A DNA stretch of 64,000 bases, from assembly GCA_964016885.1 (NCBI GenBank), contig OZ024742.1, positions 123,476,828 through 123,540,827 of the forward strand, in the 5' to 3' direction. The stretch is from Eledone cirrhosa (Eukaryota > Mollusca > Cephalopoda > Octopoda > Eledonidae). The notes beneath the pieces were generated by a model. The model was given only the letters and a program-made list of their open reading frames with translations. It did no database searches and was not told the origin of the DNA. Positions within the stretch are counted from its first letter, which is position 1; every line of letters begins with the position of its first letter. The translations under genes were made by a program, and so were the position numbers. Positions 22,446 through 33,499 of the stretch are shown piece after piece.

Positions 22446-22843
22446 TAACTTAATAATTGTTTCTACTTTAGGCACAAGGCCAGCAATTACCCAGTGCATT
22501 ACTGGTACTTTTTTATTTTATCGACCCCGTAAGGATGAAAGACAAAGTCAACCTCGGCGGGATTTGAACTCAGATCGTAAAGGGACTATGCTGGAAAGCA
22601 TGGTGTCTGACCCTCTACCGATACTGCCAATCCACCATGATAATTGTTTCTACTATTGGCACAAGGCCAACAATTACCCAGTACATTACTGGTACTTTAT
22701 TTTATCGACCCCGTAAGGATAAAAGGCAAAGTTAACCTCGGCGGGATTTGAACGCAGAATGGCAAGGGCTGTAACTCTATGCGTCAAAGCAAGGCGTCCG
22801 GCCTTCTACTGATACTGCCAATTCACCGCCCTAACTTAATAAT
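22446..22843 (-). mobile_element. Tandem S1 SINE dimer in a single 12-bp TSD
   Basis: Two S1 copies lie head-to-tail on the minus strand, 22450-22637 (CCAGCATAG subvariant) and 22638-22829 (GACGCATAG subvariant), joined at CCACCATGATAATTGTTTC. TAACTTAATAAT flanks the pair at 22446-22457 and 22832-22843 but is not found at the internal junction. On the SINE strand the TSD reads ATTATTAAGTTA. The two copies are different subvariants, so this is not a simple tandem duplication of one copy. Confidence 0.9.
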
Positions 22844-22851
22844 GATAATGA

Positions 22852-22945
22852 TGATTTCTAATTTAGGCACAAGGCCAGACATGTTGGGGGTATACATTTA
22901 AAGTGACTCCACTATTTGACCCCACTACTTGACTCCTACACAAGT
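22852..22945 (-). mobile_element. S1b SINE 3' fragment
   Basis: GATTTCTAATTTAGGCACAAGGCC, then ATGTTGGGGGTATAC and a partial body with GACTCCACTATTTGACCCC. A third SINE piece adjacent to the tandem pair. Confidence 0.7.
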
Positions 22946-23439
22946 AAAACCTGTACCACCAAGCCTATCTTCTCTCTACTACCATAATATGGTGCAACTC
23001 CAGATTTTTCTGAAGCCTTCAGGAGTCATTAAGATCTGCATATTTGCAGATACCAATCACATTATTGCATATTAACTTGGTGCTCATTATCAACCTATAC
23101 TATGTCACAAAGGTAGTGATGAGTCTAGGTCAACATCACTGCAAATGTCTTTTGCTGTCACTCTCATATTAGTTTGTACACTATATTGCACACCTGCTTA
23201 TGAAATGATGTATGACACAGCAACTCTACCCGTTTTCTTGTTTTAACCAGTTTTGATGACCAGGCAATACTGCCATAAACTCTACATCAGTTGATGGAAA
23301 CCACATAATTCCCCATGTTGAACAGGGTTTCTATTAACTGCTTACTTGAGGGCACATTGAGAACTCTATTTTTTAAGAGTTTTTTGAGGGGCAGACCCAA
23401 CTTATAATTAGTTTAATCTTTATCAATCACATTTAAACT

Positions 23440-23678
23440 TTATCATCACCATTTAACCATGCTTGCATGGTTTAGATGTGTTGTCATGTTCTGAAACTAG
23501 ACCAGTCACATAACCATGTCTTGCTTATATGTTCAGTTTTGGCCTGGTTTCTGTGGCTAGATGCCCTTCTTAACCACTTTATACTGGAGGCATTTTGTGA
23601 CACCAGCTCTATCATGTTTCAAGGTGAACTGGGTGTTTTTCTGTCATGACACAGCACTACTACCTCACCGGGAGGACT
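23440..23678 (-). mobile_element. LINE A 3' tail
   Basis: CATCACCATTTAACCATGC, TTGCATGGTTTAGATG, TCAGTTTTGGCCTGGTTTC, GGCTAGATGCCCTTCTTAAC, ACTTTATACTGGAGGC, then CATGACACAGCACTACTACC. It is interrupted at 23679 by the (TTC)n end of a LINE B copy. Confidence 0.82.
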
Positions 23679-23930
23679 CTTCTTCTTCACCCACTTATTC
23701 CTCGGCAGGTTGTAGGGACAGAGTCCTCAAATATGCTTTTCCAGTGAGTTCTGTCAGAAGCTACTATCTCCAATTGATCTGGTTGGATCCCCAAGCAAGT
23801 CCAGCTGAACTCATGGATGTTATCTATCCATCTTGCTTGGGGTTTACACCTGGGTCTCTTGGTAGTCGGTTTTGCCCATACATCTCTCCAGTGATTCTTT
23901 CCTGGGACATTACAACCACATTTGTAATAT
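23679..23930 (-). mobile_element. LINE B 3' end
   Basis: Begins TCTTCTTCTTCACCCACTTA (complement of LINE B's terminal GAA-rich end), then GAGTCCTCAAATATGC, CAGAAGCTACTATCTCC, CATGGATGTTATCTATCC, the complement of a GRPR-tract (TTTACACCTGGGTCTCTTGG), and CTCCAGTGATTCTTTCCTG. 5'-truncated copy of the 16590 family. Confidence 0.85.
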
Positions 23931-26900
23931 CAGAGCTCTAATCTCTGTTCAAAAGAGTAGTGGCTCAACCTCGAGCGACTCTCTGATCTCTGAGCTACAC
24001 AATCTATTGGGTAACATTACTCCAAAGTTGTCGCTTGGGCAACCACTGTGAAATTTTTTCCACTACTGCGGGTTTGGGTTGTTTGATAATCTGTATTTAC
24101 AAATGTATTCATTTGTAGGATTGTCATATTTTCCTGTGTACTTTTCCAAACATTTTTGTTTGCAATTTCTACTTATTTTCTGTTTTTTTCCTTTTAAAGT
24201 CTTTTTTCTCACAATATTCAAAATTTTTCTTGAAATTCTCTAGAGTATGTACACTGCTTCTGTGTGGTTAGCACTTATCACAATCCTAGAGAAAGAAGCC
24301 ATATTGAAATACAAGTAAACAAATGTTTACAAAATGTATAAAAATGTTCAAGATAAGAAAATTACTTTTGCACCCCAAGTTAAGCAGGTGGACAGTAAAA
24401 TGTTCCAAACTCTTCTGTTAGTAAGCTAACTCCCACCAAACAATTTCATGCTGTAAAATCTGGGTAATAATCCAATATCATTGAGACCCTCCAAAACAAC
24501 AATATTAATAATGATGATTGACATGAGCATCCAATCAGATCAAAACATCTCGATAGAGTTTCAAAAGTATATATAATGATCCGACAATTGAAATTTAAAA
24601 AATGTGGCATCTTAAATAGTCAATGCACTTGGAATGATAATAAAAGGAACTGAAAAATATTTAGACCAGATACCTGGAAAGCCATCTCTGCAAGGGATAC
24701 AGAAAATAATGCTGACTGCACTGTCCATATCCTAAGAAGGGTATTATCAATTTAAATACCTTGCAAAGACATTTACTGTTGTTTATGCCCTTATGGCATC
24801 ATTTGTATGGAAATTGATTATAAAATGTGTTTGTATTATCAAATTATGCCTCAGGTGACACGTTGACACTCTGCATGATATAAGAAAGAAGCAGATTTCA
24901 AAGGAAATTTCAAATAATAATAATAATAATCTTTTCAAATAAAATTTTAAAAAAGATAGTAATTATTAGATTAAATAGAGTACTTTTGTAAGAATGCTTT
25001 ATTTTTTATTGGTTTAGTCTAGAGAACAGGGTGTTTCTTATAGCTCTTAAAGGTCCTCCCATACTGCTTAACAGAAATTGCTTGGTGGAGTTATATTCAG
25101 ATTGCATACCTAAAGGATATAGATGAAGGCATGGATCTAGTGGGATGAGACACAGTAGATGCAAAACAAAAAAGGAAAAGAAATAAATGGAAGAGAATTG
25201 AATCAAGTGAGTTTAGATGGAAAGGTACACAGTTGGAAGTTTATTGGTAAAATATCATTTATTAGCAACAGAAAAACTAAGAGATGACTGTGTGTTGGAA
25301 TATCTGGAAGAATATGTAATGAAAAATGAAATATGAAGTATGATTTATGATGGAGTGTATGAGGCTTTACTGATATATTTGCGCTTTTACTGCAAAGCGA
25401 GGATAAAGGATTTGTTTTGAAATGGATATCTTTATTTTAGAACTTGTGGCCAGGTCTTCCAAGAGATATTTCACAAGATGGAACAAGAGTGCTTTTGGGT
25501 CCTATTGGGGTGCCTTTCAAATTTCATGAGGGAATGAGAGTTATTTTATAAAGAGAGGGTGGAGCATGAGACATTTACAGGCATTTCTTTGTCCTACTAG
25601 GTCCTGGGTCAAAGAATTAGCTGATTACATCTCCTATAAGCCCATATTGTTGCTTTCAAACCATCTAGATATCATTAGTCTCAATTATAACTGTTCATAG
25701 GTATTTAAACAAAAAACAATAATTTAAAATTGAATTATTCCAAATATTATCTTCATGGTTTTTATAACAGCATTTTTGCCACTGTACCATCCAGCCTTTT
25801 TTTAGTCGTATTTAGTAGTATTTCCAGAATTTCTAACCAAACCTTTTGACCCACTAAGTTGATTGCTTTTATTTCATTGTGCCTGCCCAAATAAATCAAT
25901 TTATAATAAGGATAATTTCATATCTCAGTAATTGAGACACAAGAAACCCCAGCATTTAATACAAACTCACTATATTCCATGCAATGTTAGTTGGTCATAT
26001 TATGTCATCTATGATGAAATGCTGCATAGAATGATTATTAGATGTATAATGGTATTTAATATCTTAATACTGTGATTGTTCTGAAGCAGCATAATCATGA
26101 CTCATAGTTGCTTAGTGATCATTTTTTTCTCTTTTGTCAGATGTATTATTTTTTAATATATATATATATATATAGACACGCACATGCTGACACTCCCACA
26201 CACTCACACACGCACACATATGAAAATAATTTTGAAAGATGAAAAATGTCTATATTACTGCTGTAGAATTACTAGAAAAGACATCATTTACAACCTATGT
26301 TATGACTGTACTGCTTTCACATATTCTTCAATAATGGTACTCACAGAACATAACTCATTACAATGAGAGACTAACAGAGATTTCACACAGTTATTGAATG
26401 TTGTTTTATTAACTGTTTTTATATTTTTATATCTAACATAGTTTGCAGTCATAAAAAGCATATTTCAATAAAATTAGCTTTCTTTGTGAGTTGTCAGATT
26501 TCATCTTACAATAGATGCATCTTCATCTGTAAAGTGATGGAAATTTATGCATAGTGTTTCTTAAAATATATACATATACAGTTATTCACTTGTATACACA
26601 TATACTAACATTATAGACAAGATAAATGAAAAAAAATATATAACAAAAATATCAGTTAGGAAAAGAATTGAGTACATGTATAAAATAAAAGATAGTTAAA
26701 AGAAAATATTCTTGTGATGATCTTCAAAATTGCTTTATATATGCTTTATCAGTAGAAAATATCCAAGAACATTTCCTGTTCCTGTGATATTATCAGAAAG
26801 TGTGAGTCACTGACTGGTTTCAAAGAAAAAAAAGCTATAAACAAAAAAAGCTCTGTATATGGAAAACTGAACAAATATTACACAACATTAGATGAAGTTT

Positions 26901-27074
26901 TCAAGCACATTTTCAAGCAATAGTTTTCATTCTTAAATTGAACTAAAATATACATCTTAGCCCATTTTAATGCAAAACATTTAATCTGACCTAGCTTGTA
27001 CCATAGTCATTTTAAATTAGACACAAAACTCACACACACAGATTTTGAATTTAAAGTGAGTTACATGTTCAGAG
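23931..27074. other. Unassigned AT-rich DNA
   Basis: About 3 kb with no recognisable element or gene apart from an (AAT)n run near 24908-24925 and a (TA)n plus CA-rich microsatellite at 26155-26222. Frames are all under 67 codons. Confidence 0.5.
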
Positions 27075-27375
27075 AGATCATCATTATTACCTTTGTGATT
27101 CAATGCTTGCATGGTTTGAATGGGTTTTCAGCACATTTTATTGCCCCTTGTTGCAGTGTTTGAAGGTCATCAAGCACACTTACTGCCCATCTCTTCAGTC
27201 AGCTACTACTACAGCTTCTTTCCACTGGCATCTCTTAACATTGTTTACCCAATGACCATCATCCATATGCAGTTTGCACTGCATTCTTATCCCTACTTTT
27301 TATCTCAGCTCACCTGTACTTTGTTGTTCATGCACATTAACATTACACATTCAATTGTTACTACTCACTACATTT
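27075..27375 (-). pseudogene. LINE A fragment, coding tail and 3' end
   Basis: Starts at TTGTGATTCAATGCTTGC (tail complement) and passes GGTCATCAAGCACAC. Its complement over 27260-27370 (GTAATGTTAATGTGCATGAA, AACAAAGTACAGGTGAGC) matches the LINE A coding segment at 32100-32170. Internal deletion and many substitutions; no usable frame. Confidence 0.65.
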
Positions 27376-27914
27376 ATGCATAGAGTTAGAAAATGTTTTG
27401 GGGAATGGGATAGTATTAAATATTGTCCTCAGAAAAATAACACTGGCTCATTAATAGTGAAGTTTTTCAGTGGAAGAATTGGAGGTTTTAAATCCACTGA
27501 CAAATGGCAATTACTTCTTAAGACAATTTAAGGGCAAGATTTATATATATTTCTGCTTTAGAAATATACCATCAATATCAGATAATGCAGAATAATGAGA
27601 TTGATCAAAATATTGTGATGATAATACAGTTTATTATAATATATCTGAAAAATAATTTGTATGCATGTATATAATTGGACAGCAATATAACTGAAAAAAT
27701 ATTATCCATGTGATTTGTGCTAAAATACATTTGTCACTTACCTTCACAGAAGGATATTAATTTGAAAATAGGTTAGATATCTACATATTAACTAAAACCA
27801 AGAATAAATATTTGGCTGTTGTCAGCATTCAAAGAGGAAATTACGATTATTTTTGTAACTTCTCTCTGAAGTACATTTATTAACATTTTGTTTTTCCCTG
27901 CAAGTATATCTTGG

Positions 27915-28135
27915 ATAGATCATTATGATCCAAATCAGTTATTCAAAATTACTGTATTTTTAGATGGGTTGAGGAATCAATCTTTGCTCATAATTCCCTA
28001 TTTGTTATGGTTTCTATGGCTAGATAGCCTTCCTATCATCAACCCATTTACAGAGTGTACTAGTGGCATTTTTTTTTATTGTGGCATCAGTCTTCAGAGA
28101 TTGTCATGTCCTTCTTGTAATTGAAATGTTTTCTC
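27915..28135 (-). mobile_element. LINE A 3' tail
   Basis: TTATGGTTTCTATGGCTAG, ATAGCCTTCCTATCATC, AACCCATTTACAGAGTG, TACTAGTGGCATTTTTTT and GTGGCATCAGTC. Matches the central LINE A 3' UTR in reverse; the (CAT)n end is not preserved. Confidence 0.72.
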
Positions 28136-29059
28136 TACCCTACATTATATCTGTTCTTTAGCTAACCACTTCATAGAATCTCCTGGGTGCATTTTCTGGC
28201 ACTAACACAAGAAATATTCTCTTGTCATTTAAAAAGATAAAGAATCCTCTTTGCACCATGTAGTCTTTGTTCTTTCAAAGCAAACATGGCCACGAGTATG
28301 ATAGAAAAGAAATGATAACCAAGCTAAAAAAAACAAAACAAAAAAAATGGAAGATGTAAAAATATTTCTTCATGTTTCATTACATACAAAATTTTGGTAT
28401 TAACTCAGTGGAAGATAAGGATTTCATGTTTAAATTATTTTTACAATTCATTAGTTAGGTATATATATATTATATTTGCAAAGCTGTAATATATAGATTT
28501 TAGCATTTGAGGAATTTAAAATTTTAGCCATGAAATCTTACTCTATATACATAGCAGTTCATATTAAAAATAATTTTGCTTTGATCTTCATTGATGGATA
28601 CATCTACTCTAATGGTAATAACCAACAAAATTTCTTTGCAACAACTATTCTTTTTGTTAAGCAATAGTAAAAATTATCAATCTTCTATAAACATATCATA
28701 GCACACATCTAAAACAGTTTCTTTGAAAGTTCAACTGTGGTACTTACTATCAGCAGAATCATGTCATTTGGAGGATACAGACAACACTTGAAACATATAT
28801 TCAACCACACTTTTACCCAAATTGTATCTGTTATCATTTGATTGAAGAATTTGATTAGAATCAAAATGCCTGAGAGTAAACTTAGCCAAAGTTAAAGTGC
28901 TAGTGAATAGGAGAGAAGATAGGACCCTGATTTCTACAGGGAAGTGGTCCTAGGAAGTGTAGAAGGGAGTAGGTATAAACTCCATACAATATACTCAATG
29001 TAAATCTTGGTTACATAAGTGATATAGTGGAATAACTAGTAGGCTAACAGGAAAGAAGA
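28136..29059. other. Unassigned AT-rich DNA
   Basis: Nothing recognised. A-rich runs near 28327-28348. Confidence 0.5.
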
Positions 29060-29385
29060 CTTTGTAGAAGATGCACAATGGTAACTTGGGGGAAAATAGC
29101 CAGTGATGTAAGCCTATTCCAGTCACTGGAAGTACTCATAGAAGTGGTTGATAGCTTCTGATATCTAGGCAATGTAAGGCTAATAATAGCTGATAGCATA
29201 ATAGCTTGCATAAAGATAGGATGGAAAAAGTTCAGGGAACTGCTCCCATTGTTGACCAAAAAAGGTTTCTCCCTACATAGAAAAGGACCATTGCATAACA
29301 CCTGTGTGCAAAGTGCAATGCTGCATGTTAGTGAAACATGGGCTGTAACTGCAGAGGATGTGCATAAACTGAATGGGGGGTCTTT
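29060..29385 (+). pseudogene. LINE A coding fragment
   Basis: Plus-strand pieces GTGGTTGATAGCTTCTGATA, AAAAAGTTCAGGGAACTGC, TTGACCAAAAAAGGTTTC and GTGAAACATGGGCTGTAACT correspond to the VDRFCYLG, KFRELLPL, LLAAKGF and GSETWALT segments of the 12750 copy. It ends abruptly after AAACTGAATGG (LCRLE-like position). Several stops and small indels. Confidence 0.8.
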
Positions 29386-29574
29386 TGTATCAATAACAGC
29401 AAGAATATTAATGCTGATAATAGAATCTTTGTGAACATATAAGCTTCCTTCCTCTTTTCAGAAAGGAACATAAAATATATTAGCCTACCAGATATCTTAA
29501 TTTTATATAAAAAGATTAGACTTTTTTTAGTCATTTTGGGGGGAAAGAAAGAGAGTCTTTAAATGGTAATCTTC

Positions 29575-29650
29575 ATTTCTCTCATCACCATCACAACAAC
29601 CACCACCATCATCAGTATTGTCATTACCATCATTGCCATCATCCCATTTG
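29575..29650. repeat. Imperfect (CAT/CAC)n trinucleotide tract
   Basis: Interrupted CAT/CAC/CAA repeat. It could be an isolated microsatellite or the eroded end of a minus-orientation LINE A tail, but no adjoining tail sequence was found. Confidence 0.7.
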
Positions 29651-29789
29651 TTTCACTAAATATATCTACAATTTAATAATATATTGAACTATTTAATTGA
29701 CCTTTTATCAGAAAAATATCAACAAATACAATTTCAGTAACATACAAATAATTCAATTTGTTTGATGCAGGATTTGACATCATTATTAA

Positions 29790-29970
29790 ATAGGGTGGTG
29801 GATTAGCAGTATCGGTAGAGGGTTGGACGCCATACTTTGACGCATAGTTATGGCCCTTGCCATTCTGAGTTCAAATCCCGCCGAGGTTAACTTTGCCTTT
29901 CATCGATAAAATAAAGTACCAGTAATGCACTGGGTAATTGCTGGCCTTGTAGCAAAAGTAGAAACAATTA
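29790..29970 (+). mobile_element. S1 SINE with internal 11-bp deletion
   Basis: Complete head (GGTGGATTAGCAGTATCGG), B box and end, but the body reads CTTTCATCGATAAAATAAAG. The usual CTTACGGGGTC between TTTCATC and GATAAA is missing, so the promoter is intact while a conserved body block is deleted. ATTATTAA at 29782-29789 and 29967-29974 forms a short TSD. Confidence 0.92.
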
Positions 29971-30439
29971 TTAAGCCCATTCTTCTGTACTTGCAATGTA
30001 GAATAGAAAAGCCTTCTCAAGTACATTCTTCCCTCCACCACATTCTTTCCTCTGACATCTTCTTTCTGACGATCAGCAGCTGTAAGTCAGGTGTCATCAA
30101 CCCTTGGCCTAGCTTTACCATATCCTTCTGTTTAGACCACTTGCCACTTCTTCCCAGTGATTGCCTTACATGTCTATACTAGTGCAATTTTCTCTCTTGC
30201 GCACAACATCTGATTCCTCTTTTATTGCTATTTTTCCCAGCTCATCACTACTACAGTGTATATCCACATCAACATGTAAAATGCAATACTAAAATATATG
30301 TAATCTAAATTTTTAAACACAATTTAAGCTTACAGAGGAGAGCAATAGGAGTGTTTGGCTGAGGAAAACTTAGAAAAATATAATTAGATTATATCTTAGG
30401 ATGTTGTACTTGATGGATGAGATAACACAGGATAAGGTT

Positions 30440-30530
30440 GAATGGATAAAGGCTATTTAAGCCCATTCGACCCATGCTATCATGGCAAAAATAGATAAAT
30501 AGATGTTAAACCAATGATGATGAGGGTTGG
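30440..30530 (+). mobile_element. LINE A terminal fragment
   Basis: AGCCCATTCGACCCATGC, TATCATGGCAAAAATAG, GATGTTAAACCAATGATG and ATGAGG: the last ~90 bp of the LINE A 3' end with its TGATGATG terminus. Confidence 0.8.
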
Positions 30531-30726
30531 ATAAAAAGAACATTTCTGTTAGGCTGGTAGTGTATCAAATACAGCTGCAATTACTTGTTAATTATGTTTT
30601 ATTGTAGATATTTTGGTGATAAACTTAATGAATAATTAAATTCAATGTAAGTTTAGTCTGATCATGTACATACACACACACAACACTAGAGCATGACTGA
30701 CAGTTGTTAAGGGCTTAGTATGCATA

Positions 30727-30903
30727 AATGATTGTTTCTACATTTGGCACAAGGCCAGCAATTACCCAGTACATTACTGGTACTTTATTTTATCGACCCC
30801 GTAAGGATGAAAGGCAAAGTTAACCTCGGCGGAATTTGAACTCAGACTGTAAAGGGACGTAACTATGCTGGAAAGCATGGTGTCCAACCCTCTACCGATA
30901 CTG
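30727..30903 (-). mobile_element. S1 SINE, 5'-clipped
   Basis: From the end complement ATGATTGTTTCTAC through TTTATCGACCCCGTAAGG, the B-box complement GGAATTTGAACTCAGAC and GGAAAGCATGGTGTCC to TACCGATACTGC. The last ~12 bp of the head (CCAATCCACC) are absent. CCAGCATAG subvariant. Confidence 0.9.
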
Positions 30904-31960
30904 CAGGCTGTATGATTATTGGTATTCTTATAATCTTCTTTTAGTAGTTTCACTCATTTGAATGTGACCATGCTGGGGCACTACTAGTTTTGAGGGATTA
31001 AATTATGATAAAATAAATACAAGCTGCAAAGTGAAGATAAATGTAAGGAGAGATAGTTTTTCAGTCCTTAATAGTCCTGTATAATATTGCTGTTTGAATT
31101 TATTACTTCTCACTAAACACTAATATACATAGACACACATATACATATAGTAGCTTATCAAATTTCAGTCTCAAAGTTTTAATCAACCTGAGGTTTACAT
31201 GTAGTGTGATCAAATATGGAATGGCATAGTTGTGAAATGATCATCATAACCACAGTCATACTATATCTTTTTATCATAGTCATCAGATGCTTTGGAAAAC
31301 ATTTTATGTAGGGCATTTCTTCTATACTTAAAACCTGTAAACTTATAATACATTATACATATTTATTTTGTCTTAGAATAAAGATAATATACTAGAAGGC
31401 TAAGTTCATGCCTGTTATAATCTATAATTGTATCAATTTCCTTGCTCTGGAATTGATAAATTCCAAGCAAAAGGAATGAATATACTATGCCTTTTTTTAA
31501 TGCTATGTACAAGGTTAACTGGGTAGGAGGGCCAGTGTGTACTCCAATATGAAGGGCATTTTCACCTCACATTCTAGTTCTTTATTCTATTCTATTACCT
31601 GCAATTAACAACTGTGCACTAAATGTTCATGTATAGAACTGGAACCCATATACACATTATATATATTTAGCACATTACTGAAATACTTAATGATATGTTT
31701 GAAATCTGGCTTATATGGGCTGGGTCTCTTTCCAGCTTTGTACAGCCATGCCTATCTAACAAAGCAAGATGTTAGTTATGCTTAAACTCACCTAATCTTC
31801 TTTGATAACTTGAAATGTGTCACATTCTAGCTGTCATTGTAAATTTTTCTCTAATAACATGCTACAAAAAATGTCAATTTAACTTTACATGGACAGGAAA
31901 AGAGAGATTGGTTTGGGTAGGTTTTGGTCGAAATTGTGACCTGTCTCAAAAGCAATCTTT
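30904..31960. other. Unassigned AT-rich DNA
   Basis: No gene or element recognised. Confidence 0.5.
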
Positions 31961-32420
31961 CCACAGTAAGATATATAACTAACAGCTAAAGTTTGGCTGT
32001 AATGGCAGCTCTGTGCAAAGTATCCTGCTGCATGGTAGTGAGACATGCATGAGCATAGAATGCAGAGGACATGCGAGAAATGAAGCAAACATGCTTTGAT
32101 GGATGTACAATGTTAATGTGCAAGAACAAAAAAGCATGGATGAGCGGAGGGAGAAACTGATTATAAGAGGTGTGCAGGAGGGGAGACTGCATTGGTATAG
32201 ATATGTGATGTGCATGTATGGTGAAGAAGTGCCAAATAATCCCTGTGGAAGGAAGCCACAGTAGAGGTAGATCAAGGAAGAATTGAATGGAAGTGGTGGG
32301 AGGCGATTTGAGATTGTTAAAGCTTATGGAGGAGATGACAAATGAATATGACAAATAGAGAGATGCTGTACCGAGAAAGACCTGACCAACTCACGCAAGT
32401 GTGGAACAACAAATGTAAAA
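31961..32420 (+). pseudogene. LINE A coding fragment
   Basis: Plus-strand GCTGCATGGTAGTGAGACAT, GAAGCAAACATGCTTTGATG, GATGTACAATGTTAATGTGC, GGAGACTGCATTGGTATAG and GTGATGTGCATG match the LHGSETW, EACMLRWMCN and RRLRWYGHVMRM coding regions of the 12750 copy. Numerous stops and indels. The frames open on the opposite strand (31986-32354) are antisense shadows. Confidence 0.82.
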
Positions 32421-32486
32421 TGATCTGTCAGATGGCTTTGCTAAATCAGTAAATCCATTTTGCATAATTATTGCAGGGCTGACAAT

Positions 32487-32745
32487 TTATTCAGTTAATT
32501 GGTCATTAATTATAAATTAATAATTATTCAGTTAATTAGTTGATCATAAACTATTCATTTAATAAGCAGACATTTGTTTACATGTACATTCATTACACAT
32601 AAAAAAGAAGGATAGCTAGAACATACTACATTTCCCTCTTTCCTTCTCTCTCGTTCGCTTTCTCTTTCCTCTTCTCGCTTCCTCCCTCTCTTTCCCTTTC
32701 CCTCTTTCTCTCTTCCCATCTCTCTCTGTATATACACAAACACAC
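32487..32745. repeat. Short duplicated AT palindrome and polypyrimidine tract
   Basis: TTATTCAGTTAATTGG and TTATTCAGTTAATTAG occur 38 bp apart around ATTAATTATAAATTAAT, a near-palindrome. About 100 bp on, 32633-32735 is an almost pure C/T tract (CTTTCCTTCTCTCTCG-type). The charged 62-codon minus frame across it is a repeat artefact. Confidence 0.75.
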
Positions 32746-32809
32746 ATGCACATGCATATATATAATTATCAGTTAATATCTGCTTTCCATTTTGTCTTGG
32801 ATCAGATCA

Positions 32810-33060
32810 GTTGCTATATTAAAGTCAGTTTTATTTGGAGTTACTGCCCTTCAAGATTGGTTTTGATTTGATTGCCAGTAATGTTACAGAATGAAGCATT
32901 TGTTTTCAATGCTGGCAGTGCTTATTTAGTTATTGCTCTCCTAGACAAGGTCTATGACTTTGACATGTTTTTACAGATAGATGCCCTTTCTAACACTAAA
33001 CATTGTGTATTAGATGCATTTTATCACAGCTCCAGCACCAAAGATGTCATCGTCTTTACT
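32810..33060 (-). mobile_element. LINE A 3' tail, diverged
   Basis: TTGGTTTTGATTTGATTGCC, ACAGATAGATGCCCTTTCTA, ACACTAAACATTGTG and CACAGCTCCAGCACCAAAG match the tail in reverse. There is about 80 bp of unrelated or very diverged sequence inside. The end repeat is not preserved. Confidence 0.6.
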
Positions 33061-33499
33061 CAACTAAAGAGTATATGTTTTTATTACACACATAGGTTGG
33101 ATATAGCTGAAAAATATATTTATTGGATATTTCTGAATATTTTGACTTTTAAATGTTCAGCAATCACACATTGGTAATTAACTTTCTTTTTATATCCAAT
33201 TTTGATGTCTGTTTTCTGGTTAGTTAGTATACATCAGATGCTTCTTACAAATAAATTGTGGCCAATTCATTTTTATGTGAAATATGTTTTATGTGAAATA
33301 TGTTTTACAAACAAAAGTTAAGTTACAGAGCAATAGAAATATTAACAAAGATAAAAACAAAATTATGTAATGAAAAAATGGAGGAAAGGGTAAAGAAGGG
33401 CAGATCTGACTATAGGAAAGTAAAGGGAAGGACTATAAATGCCAGAAATGAGAAGAAAAGGAGGGAAAGAGTAGGGACTATTAGGCAATAGAAGAAAGA

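Noticed and set aside
31986..32354. 122-codon minus-strand frame
   Set aside because: Shadow of the plus-strand LINE A coding fragment; the recognised RRLRWYGH-type motifs lie on the plus strand.
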